Below are positions 1 to 5,307 of a stretch of DNA of 7,321 nucleotides, one piece after another (positions within the stretch are counted from its first letter, which is position 1; each line of letters begins with the position of its first letter). The DNA is from DATECU01 sp035286745. Lineage in GTDB: Bacteria; Acidobacteriota; Vicinamibacteria; Fen-336. The notes beneath the pieces are model-generated. The model was given only the letters and a program-made list of their open reading frames with translations. It did not search any database and was not told the origin of the DNA. The DNA lies in NCBI GenBank assembly GCA_035286745.1, contig DATECU010000045.1, positions 1 to 7,321 of the forward strand, in the 5' to 3' direction. The position numbers were made by a program, and so were the translations under genes.

Positions 1-300
1 AAGACCGCCATCATTCGCGTCATCCTCGACAACCCTCGGCGCACATATCGAAGGAGACGCGCGCGTACCTCGCCACCGTTGCCGAATCGCTTCGACTTCG
101 CCTTCACGCCCAAGCATGGCTCATGGCTCAACATCATCGAGACCTTCTTCGCCAAGATGACGCACACGTTCTTGAGGGGCATCCGAGTCTCGTCGAAGGA
201 AGAGCTCAAGGACAGGATGAAGCAGTACCTCACCGAAGTGTACGCCCAGCCCGTCGTGTTCCGGTGGCGGTACGCGATGGACTCGATCCTCGACGCGTAG
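1..300 (+). pseudogene. IS630-family transposase C-terminal part, internally frameshifted
   Basis: Frame 1 is open from base 1 to the TAG at 298-300 and encodes the C-terminal part of a DDE transposase. The second catalytic Asp is in the DN pair (codon 10, bases 28-30). The third acid is the Glu of LNIIETFF (bases 139-141) in the family block TPKHGSWLNIIE. Between them, bases 34-81 read as an Arg/Pro-rich string with no family resemblance. Frame 3 over bases 36-80 instead reads SAHISKETRAYLATV, the segment expected after DN. One base appears lost near 34-35 (a CAC codon reduced to CC) and one G gained at 81, which restores the frame. The product would keep both acids but carry about 16 wrong residues between them, probably disrupting the catalytic fold. 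The N-terminal part is outside the window. Two closely spaced sequencing errors are an alternative. Confidence 0.75.
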
Positions 301-332
301 ATCATTGAGATGTTATTAAGGAATCGCCATAC
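1..332 (+). mobile_element. IS630-family insertion sequence, right-hand part
   Basis: The left boundary lies outside the window. The element is recognised from its transposase tail (1-300). The right end is not certain. The sequence after the stop codon becomes AT-rich (301-331), unlike the GC-rich flank, and then runs into CTAG at 332-335. IS630-type elements are known to insert at TA within CTAG and to duplicate the TA, so an element end near 332 followed by a TA duplication at 333-334 fits. The opposite end is not visible, so the terminal inverted repeat cannot be confirmed. Confidence 0.6.
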
Positions 333-343
333 TAGATGGCACG

Positions 344-365
344 GGTGATGCCTGCGGGCGTCACC
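344..365 (-). terminator. Hairpin at the 3' end of the CHAT gene
   Basis: The arms 344-352 (GGTGATGCC) and 357-365 (GGCGTCACC) pair over nine positions with one G-T mismatch, around the 4-base loop TGCG. The right arm contains the stop codon of the minus-strand CHAT gene at 361-363. No T-tract follows on the minus strand, so this is not a classical intrinsic terminator. It may be a 3'-end stabilising hairpin or a weak terminator between the two convergent genes. Confidence 0.3.
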
Positions 366-2859
366 GCGGCGGTTTGGGCGAGGGCGCTTGCGCCTGAAGG
401 TAGACGACGAAGGGGGCCCAGTAGAAGGGCTTGCGGTAGGCGGTCGGCGAACCAAGCAGGGCCAGCTTGGCCGAGCGCAGGGCGTCCATGGGGGCGCTGC
501 CGCGCCCGATCTCGCGGTAGAGGTGCTCCATGAGCAGGGCGGTGGAGGCATCCTCCACGTTCCAAAGTCCGGCCACCACGTTCTGTGCTCCGGCGTGGAG
601 AAAGGCCCAGGCCAGTCCCACCAGGCCCTCGCCTGCGTAGCTGCGGGCCCCCGCGCCGCGGCAGGCGGAGAGGGTGACCAGCTTGGCCTGGAGGGGGATG
701 GCGGCGATGTCGCGCGCGTACAGCTTGTAGCTGGCCGAGGCCTGAGGGCGGGAGAGGACCACGGCGGACTCCAGCGGCCGGTCCCGGTTGGCGGTGGCGT
801 GAGCGGCGAAGTGGATGAGCGAGAAGCGTCCGGGTTCTGCGGTCCGGTAGGCGTCGGGGTGGGCCTTCTCGCGCGCGTACACGTCCCGGTGGGCGGGTGC
901 GAACTGGGCCTCCACCTGGGCCATCTCACGTTGGGCGCCGGCCAAGGTGGGGAACTCGGGGGCGGCTTGCACCGGATCTCCCAGCAGCAGGAGCTTTTTG
1001 GCCGGCCCCGAACCGGTCGAGGCCGCGGTCCCCAGGAGTGCCAGTGAGGGCGAGCGGGCGACCACCGCGTCTTCGATCCAGTAGTGGGGGCGCGGGGTAG
1101 GCACCACCAGCGATTCGAACGCCAGCTCGCTCAGGCAGCCGTCGGGCACGATGACGACCCGCTTGCCGGGGCCGACCTCCTTGCCCAAGGGAGCCAGGAG
1201 AAGGTCGAACAGCTCCTGAGAGGGGCCGGTTTCTCGGGCCAGCAGGTCCTTGCCCTGGAGGACAAAGGCCTGGTGACGCTCGACCAGGGGGCACACACGT
1301 TTGGCTCCGGCGAGGGTCACCCAACGGGTTCCGTGCGCGGTGGTGATCCAGGCCGTGGAGACCTCGGGGGCGAGCCGATAGAAGACGAGGCTGGCGTCCA
1401 GTGCCGCCGCGGCCTTTTCGGAAGAGCGCGGGGGCGATCGAGTGCTGGGGCCGCCGAGCTTCCCCCAGAGCACCCGACCTCGGGCGCGATCGGCCGTCTG
1501 GAGGGCTTCTTGGCCCCGTCCCCGCTCCAGCAGGAAGGCGACCCGCTGATCGTAGAAGCGGGTGAGGCTCGCGTAGAGGAGGAAGTCGAAGGTGTCCTGG
1601 ACCAGCTCCTGGCGCAGCTTCTCAACGGCTGCCTCGGCGGCGACGAACTGCTTCTCCGCCTCGGCGGGACGGCCCGCAAGGCGGTGCAGTTGGGCAAGCT
1701 GCGCATGGGCTTTCCAGCGCTGCTCGACCTCGGTGGCCGGCGCCCGGATTGCGGCCTCGATCAGCCGCTGCGCGCTCGCCAGGTCGCCGCGTTGGGTCTG
1801 GATCTCGGCTGCGATCAAGGGCGGGAGGGCGGTGTCCTGCAGGCCCAGAGAGGGTGCCTGCTGCGCATAGCGCTCGGCCCCGGCGTAGTCGCCCTGTTCC
1901 AGCGCTAGCGACTCGAGGTTGGCGAGGATCTCCCGAGCCACGTCGCGGTTCGCGAGTCCCCTGCCCGCGGCCAGCGCGCGCTCGAATGCCTGGATGGCGC
2001 GAGGGAGGTCCCCACCCTGGCGGTACGCTTCGCCCTGATGGGCGAGTGCCAATTCCAGGTCCTCGATGTAGCCCCGTTCCCGGGCCAACCGTTCAGCCTG
2101 CTCTAGGAGGGGCAGTGCCTTGTCGATGTCGCCCAGCGTGGTGTAGCACCAGCCCAGATTGCCGAGCAGCTTAAGGTCGATTGTTCGGGAACCCAGGACG
2201 GCGGAGACCGCGAGGCTCTGCCCAAGCCACTCAGTCGCGTCGTCGAAGCGCGCGTTCCGCAGCCGGATCCAACCGAAGCTACCTAGGACATGGGCTTCAA
2301 GACGGCGCAGGCCGTGAGCCCGAACGGTCCCGAGGGTCCCTCGCAAAACGCTCTCGGCTGTCGTGTAGTCCTTCCGGTAGATCAGGCATGCTCCTCGACG
2401 CAGGTCGACCTCGGCCGAAAGGGACGCTGAGCCCAGGGCGAGGGCGATGGCGGAGGACTCAGCGAAAGCGCCATCGCTGTCGACCGCGGGGTGCTCGCCC
2501 GTGGCGGCGGCCAAATAGCAGCCGGCGAACGCTGCCGTCATCAGCGCGCGGGCACGTCCCCTGTCTGGCGTCCCAGGTGGCGGCGGGTCTTTGAGGAGGT
2601 CGAGGGCCTGAGCCATCTCCCGTCGCTTTGCGTGGATTTCGGCTCGCAGTACGCGGAACAGCCAGCGGGCTATGGGATCGCCTTCTGAGTCACTCAGGCC
2701 TTGGTTGGCCCGCTGCAGCGCCGCTGCCAGATCCCCCTCGTCGAGCAGGGCATAGCCTTCGTTACGGAGGGCGTCGGGCGACAGAGGGGCGGACGGACCG
2801 CAGGCCACGAGCGCGTGCAGAGCTGCGACCAACCCAATGCGAAACCGCGATCCCAGCAA
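361..2859 (-). CDS. TPR-CHAT domain lipoprotein, predicted caspase-like protease
   Basis: About 832 aa. The N-terminus has a basic stretch, a hydrophobic core and the lipobox LVAC, with Cys20 as the lipidated residue. Gly follows it rather than Asp, which suggests outer-membrane sorting. Residues about 25-465 are helical TPR-like repeats (for example GWCYTTLGDIDKALPLLEQA and EAYRQGGDLPRAIQAFERAL). Residues about 486-828 form a CHAT domain, the caspase/separase-related peptidase fold. It shows the motif VVIVPDGCLSELAFESL, the HFAAHA block (His683 and His687, the latter the likely catalytic His) and LSACRGAG with Cys733 (bases 661-663), followed by GEGLVGLAWAFLHAGA. Both dyad residues are present, so activity is plausible, but the substrate is unknown. 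It is the last gene of the sigma-led cluster. The start is uncertain. TTG at 2859 gives a compact lipoprotein signal but lacks a clear Shine-Dalgarno; ATG at 2961 would add 34 non-conserved-looking residues and overlap the upstream gene by 53 bases. Confidence 0.88.
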   Translation of the reverse strand: MLGSRFRIGLVAALHALVACGPSAPLSPDALRNEGYALLDEGDLAAALQRANQGLSDSEGDPIARWLFRVLRAEIHAKRREMAQALDLLKDPPPPGTPDRGRARALMTAAFAGCYLAAATGEHPAVDSDGAFAESSAIALALGSASLSAEVDLRRGACLIYRKDYTTAESVLRGTLGTVRAHGLRRLEAHVLGSFGWIRLRNARFDDATEWLGQSLAVSAVLGSRTIDLKLLGNLGWCYTTLGDIDKALPLLEQAERLARERGYIEDLELALAHQGEAYRQGGDLPRAIQAFERALAAGRGLANRDVAREILANLESLALEQGDYAGAERYAQQAPSLGLQDTALPPLIAAEIQTQRGDLASAQRLIEAAIRAPATEVEQRWKAHAQLAQLHRLAGRPAEAEKQFVAAEAAVEKLRQELVQDTFDFLLYASLTRFYDQRVAFLLERGRGQEALQTADRARGRVLWGKLGGPSTRSPPRSSEKAAAALDASLVFYRLAPEVSTAWITTAHGTRWVTLAGAKRVCPLVERHQAFVLQGKDLLARETGPSQELFDLLLAPLGKEVGPGKRVVIVPDGCLSELAFESLVVPTPRPHYWIEDAVVARSPSLALLGTAASTGSGPAKKLLLLGDPVQAAPEFPTLAGAQREMAQVEAQFAPAHRDVYAREKAHPDAYRTAEPGRFSLIHFAAHATANRDRPLESAVVLSRPQASASYKLYARDIAAIPLQAKLVTLSACRGAGARSYAGEGLVGLAWAFLHAGAQNVVAGLWNVEDASTALLMEHLYREIGRGSAPMDALRSAKLALLGSPTAYRKPFYWAPFVVYLQAQAPSPKPPR

Positions 2860-2908
2860 GGTGGCCAGGGGTTGATGAACCGAGGAGTGTCTTGAGGCCT
2901 GTGGGCTT

Positions 2909-3772
2909 CTACGGGTGGCCGTGCCCGTTGATCTCCACCTCGGCCACGGCGGCCTCGGCATCCAGGGGCGAGGCCGCCAGCGCCTTCTTCATGGCGAGTG
3001 CCCGCCCCGAGGCCTTCCGCGCGGACCGCCGAGCGAGCGGCTGCATGACCACGCGCATCATGGTGAGGCGTCGCGAAAGCGGGCTCACCAGGTACTCCCC
3101 CAGGAAGATGAAGAACCGCGTGCCCTCGTGGTCGACCACGAGGGGAGCGGCGCCGTTCCCACCCGCCGCCTGCACGAGGGCAACGCTGATGGTGTTCCCC
3201 TGGCCCTGCGGCGCTCTCCCGCCGGATGCCCGCTTCGTCCCTGGAGCCACGCTGGCATTCACCAGTCGGCGCAGCGCCCCGCCCCGCCCGAACCCGGTCT
3301 GGAGCTGCGCGAACGTCGGCGCCTTGCGAATCAGCTTGAGCGGTGCGGTGTCTAGACCCACCGGCTGCCCAGCGATGCGGAGACCATCGATCTCGACCAC
3401 CTGCTCGACAAACTCCGGATCGTGGTTCAGGCGGCGGACCGAGCGGATGGTCGCGGCCACCCGGCGAGCGGTGATGACCCCGGCGACGTTGACCCCGAGC
3501 ACCTCGGTCCTGGCCGACGTCTCGTAGCCCTTGCGGGTGGCGGCCCCGCTGGTTTCGCTGGTCGCCGCCCGGAAGCTGACGATACCGTTCACCGACCCAC
3601 GCTTGGCGGAGACTCGCGCCTCACCTCCCACCACCGGCAGGCAGCTCGTTGCTGCCACCTGCGTGGTTGCCCGGGGCCCGCCCAGGCGAACTCCCACGCC
3701 GACGGCGGCCCCCCGAAACACGAATCGCGGAAAGAGGTTCGTCCATTGTGCGGGCGTTGCCTGCGTGATCAT
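2909..3772 (-). CDS. Hypothetical 287-aa protein in the sigma/anti-sigma/CHAT cluster
   Basis: Not confidently recognised. The start is well supported: ATG at 3772 overlaps the anti-sigma stop as ATGA and has a perfect Shine-Dalgarno 5 bases upstream. The protein is basic and rich in Ala, Gly, Val and Arg. There is no obvious signal peptide, membrane segment or cysteine motif. Residues about 35-140 alternate short beta-prone strands, including GGEARVSAKRGSVNGIVSF, LGVNVAGVITARRVAATIRS and VVEIDGLRIAGQPVGLD. This pattern is loosely like the repeats of secreted choice-of-anchor beta proteins, but the resemblance is weak and no anchor is present. Residues about 150-245 hold a Gly/Ala-rich loop and a hydrophobic strand (TRFFIFLGEYLVS). 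The tail from 246 is Arg/Lys-rich and then acidic. Its position next to a CHAT gene makes a partner or substrate role conceivable, but this is inference only. Confidence 0.8.
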   Translation of the reverse strand: MITQATPAQWTNLFPRFVFRGAAVGVGVRLGGPRATTQVAATSCLPVVGGEARVSAKRGSVNGIVSFRAATSETSGAATRKGYETSARTEVLGVNVAGVITARRVAATIRSVRRLNHDPEFVEQVVEIDGLRIAGQPVGLDTAPLKLIRKAPTFAQLQTGFGRGGALRRLVNASVAPGTKRASGGRAPQGQGNTISVALVQAAGGNGAAPLVVDHEGTRFFIFLGEYLVSPLSRRLTMMRVVMQPLARRSARKASGRALAMKKALAASPLDAEAAVAEVEINGHGHP

Positions 3773-4434
3773 CGTTTCACCTCCTCACCTTCGAACCGAA
3801 GCACGAAGTGATAGCGGGCCACCTCGATGGGAGCCGCTGGGCCGCCGGCCTCCACACCAGAAAGCCTGAGAACGTAGGGCCCCGACGAAAGCCCCTGCGT
3901 GGGCACCAGGACTTGCAGCTCCTCAGCCTGCGGAGGCGCGGGGAGCCGCGACCGGCTCACCGCCTTGCCGCCGCCATCCGAAAGCTCGCACTCGTAGCTT
4001 GCGAAGCTCTGGATCGAGCTGCGGCTGAGCGCCAGCACCACCTCTCGGTCCTGGCGGGTGAGGCTGACGGTCTGCGGCTCCGACCGGGACACGCTCAGGA
4101 AGAACGACGGCACCTGCCGCACAGCGCGGTAGGCGCCGAGTTGCGACTCCAGGCGGGGCACCACCACGCCGGCCTGGTAGCCGGCGGTCCCCAGGGCCAG
4201 CAGCAGCGAGGCGGCCAGGGCCAGAGACGGCCAGCGGAAAGCCCACCGGGGAGCCGGCCTGGCCGCCAGGCGCTCGCGAGCCCCTTCCAGGAAGCTGGCC
4301 AGCGAGCGCACCTCGCCTGCGCAGGCTGCGCAGCCGAAGAAGTGGGCCTCGAAAGCGTCGCGGTCGTCTGGCGGCAGCTCGCCCAGGAAGTAGCGCTCGG
4401 CGGCCCCGAGTCGTTCCGCTTCTCCGTGGTCCAT
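3769..4434 (-). CDS. Membrane anti-sigma factor with zf-HC2 zinc finger
   Basis: About 221 aa. The N-terminal cytoplasmic domain has the layout of anti-sigma zinc fingers: AERYFLGELPPDDRDAFEAH followed by FFGCAAC, giving His31-x3-Cys35-x2-Cys38. Such domains bind and inhibit the partner ECF sigma factor. One transmembrane helix spans about residues 69-90 (PSLALAASLLLALGTAGY). The remaining roughly 130 residues should be periplasmic and are beta-prone, ending in a GPYVLRLSG-type strand and YHFVLRFEGEE. The gene follows the sigma gene directly and overlaps the next start as ATGA. ATG at 4434 is preferred because GGGAG lies six bases upstream and the protein then begins MDHGEAERL. GTG at 4464 would add ten residues and overlap the sigma stop by eight bases. 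Regulation by proteolysis of the periplasmic or membrane part is common for this class but is not shown here. Confidence 0.88.
   Translation of the reverse strand: MDHGEAERLGAAERYFLGELPPDDRDAFEAHFFGCAACAGEVRSLASFLEGARERLAARPAPRWAFRWPSLALAASLLLALGTAGYQAGVVVPRLESQLGAYRAVRQVPSFFLSVSRSEPQTVSLTRQDREVVLALSRSSIQSFASYECELSDGGGKAVSRSRLPAPPQAEELQVLVPTQGLSSGPYVLRLSGVEAGGPAAPIEVARYHFVLRFEGEEVKR
3778..3785 (-). promoter_or_regulatory. Perfect Shine-Dalgarno for the 287-aa protein
   Basis: The minus strand reads AGGAGGTG, an eight-base match to the 16S anti-Shine-Dalgarno, then five bases and ATG at 3772. It lies inside the last codons of the anti-sigma gene (the Glu-Glu-Val of its C-terminus). Together with the ATGA stop-start overlap, it decides the downstream start and indicates translational coupling. 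Confidence 0.85.
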
Positions 4435-4456
4435 GGTGGTCTCCCTCACCCCGCCC

Positions 4457-5077
4457 TCAGGCACGGGGCACCTCTTGTAGGCGCGGTCGCTCTGTGCTCG
4501 CGTAACGCATGCGGAACTGGCGCTTGGCGCGGTGCAGGAGCACCCGCAGATAGTCTCGACCCACCCCCAGCCGCGCGCACACTACCTCGCGGTCCTGCTC
4601 CTCCAGAAACACCGCGGCCAGGAGCTGCCGGTCCTGCTCCGGCATCTCGTCGATCACCGCCCGTACCGCGCCTCGCTGTTCCGCGGTGAGCAGCGCGCGC
4701 TCCGGGTTGGCGCCGCGATCGGCCGGGTCCCAGCCGGTCTCTGGCACCGAGGGGTGGCGCTTCTGGCTCCGCCATGTCTCGAGGAGGACGTTGTTGCACA
4801 CGGAGTTGACCAGGGCGCCCAGGCCTTCGGCCCGCCTGATCCCTGCTTCGGACCGCAGGATCCTGAGGACGCGGAGGAACGTCTCCTGGCGCACGTCCTC
4901 GATGACCTGCGCCGAGCGTACCCGGCGCCGCAGCTTGATCAGGATGAGACGACCGAAGTAGTTGCTGAAGTGCTCCTCGGTCTCGCGGTCGCCTCGCGCG
5001 AGACGATCGAGGTAGAGCTCGTCGAACTCTTCGAAAACAAGCAGCTTGGGCCTCTTGGAGGCCAAGAGTATAGCCAT
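4457..5077 (-). CDS. ECF-type sigma-70 family RNA polymerase sigma factor
   Basis: About 206 aa from ATG at 5077. Region 2 covers about residues 36-103, with the core-binding and -10-recognition stretch around QVIEDVRQETFLRVLRILR. A short linker (about 104-136) lacks region 3, as in ECF sigma factors. Region 4 covers about 137-190: IDEMPEQDRQLLAAVFLEEQ, then the helix-turn-helix VCARLGVGRDYLRVLLHRAKR, which should contact the -35 element. It directs RNA polymerase to specific promoters, perhaps including its own. The zf-HC2 anti-sigma gene follows with a 22-base gap, the standard pairing. The start is not secure: the ATG at 5077 has no visible Shine-Dalgarno. In-frame ATG at 5164 and TTG at 5170 would add 29 to 31 residues of Pro/Gly/Arg-rich sequence that does not look like part of the fold. 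Confidence 0.9.
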   Translation of the reverse strand: MAILLASKRPKLLVFEEFDELYLDRLARGDRETEEHFSNYFGRLILIKLRRRVRSAQVIEDVRQETFLRVLRILRSEAGIRRAEGLGALVNSVCNNVLLETWRSQKRHPSVPETGWDPADRGANPERALLTAEQRGAVRAVIDEMPEQDRQLLAAVFLEEQDREVVCARLGVGRDYLRVLLHRAKRQFRMRYASTERPRLQEVPRA

Positions 5078-5219
5078 AGTGCCAGAAAGTGTCGATCCGC
5101 GGACCAGCAGCCCCGCGGCGATCCCACGGGATGGTGACTCGGGCCGGCCGGGCGTTTCAGCCATGGCCAACCGGCGAGGGATCCGGGGGGCCTGACTTCC
5201 GAGGCGGACCGCGGCCGAC

Positions 5220-5225
5220 TAGAAT
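5220..5225 (+). promoter_or_regulatory. Candidate -10 element for the ATPase operon
   Basis: TAGAAT differs from TATAAT at one position and lies 82 bases before the preferred ATPase ATG, in an otherwise GC-rich intergenic stretch. At 17-base spacing the upstream hexamer is TTCCGA (5197-5202), only a weak -35. If it is used, transcription would begin near 5232, exactly where the first hairpin starts. Confidence 0.35.
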
Positions 5226-5276
5226 GGCCCAGCCCGGTCAAGCGACCGGGCGTTCCGCTTCGGCGGGAGCTGGGCC
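5226..5276 (+). promoter_or_regulatory. Structured leader: nested inverted repeats forming a three-way junction
   Basis: The outer arms 5226-5231 (GGCCCA) and 5271-5276 (TGGGCC) enclose two hairpins. Hairpin A pairs 5232-5239 (GCCCGGTC) with 5244-5251 (GACCGGGC), a perfect 8-bp stem with loop AAGC. Hairpin B pairs 5253-5258 with 5263-5268 around TTCG closed by C-G, the very stable UUCG tetraloop, with one G-U pair. Only G5252, G5269 and C5270 remain unpaired in the junction. An alternative hairpin, 5273-5277 (GGCCG) with 5281-5285 (CGGCC), would compete with the outer stem. It lies 32-82 bases before the ATPase ATG, so it could be a regulatory leader. It matches no RNA family I can name. The GC-rich background raises the chance of accidental pairing. 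Confidence 0.4.
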
Positions 5277-5307
5277 GTTTCGGCCGGGCATCCGCGCCTT
5301 GAGAGCC

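Noticed and set aside
1084..1908. Plus-strand open frame of about 274 codons opposite the CHAT gene
   Set aside because: Antisense shadow of the TPR-CHAT gene, without motifs.
2628..3527. Plus-strand open frame of about 299 codons across the CHAT gene start and the 287-aa gene
   Set aside because: Arg/Pro/Ser-rich shadow. The minus strand has an ATGA overlap, a perfect Shine-Dalgarno and consistent gene order.
3808..4689. Plus-strand open frame of about 293 codons opposite the anti-sigma and sigma genes
   Set aside because: Composition-driven shadow with Arg/Pro/Ala-rich sequence and no recognisable domain; the minus-strand genes have clear motifs.
361..5077. Link to the CRISPR-associated TPR-CHAT (Csx29-type) systems, which also involve an RpoE-like sigma factor
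   Set aside because: No repeats, Cas gene or effector gene is visible, and this CHAT protein carries a lipoprotein signal, so only a general analogy with sigma-linked CHAT proteases is justified.
5089..5307. N-terminal extension of the ATPase from 5089 or 5224
   Set aside because: The extension is Gly/Ala/Arg/Pro-rich, runs through the inverted repeats and adds nothing resembling a domain; ATG 5308 directly precedes the structured part. It is not fully excluded.
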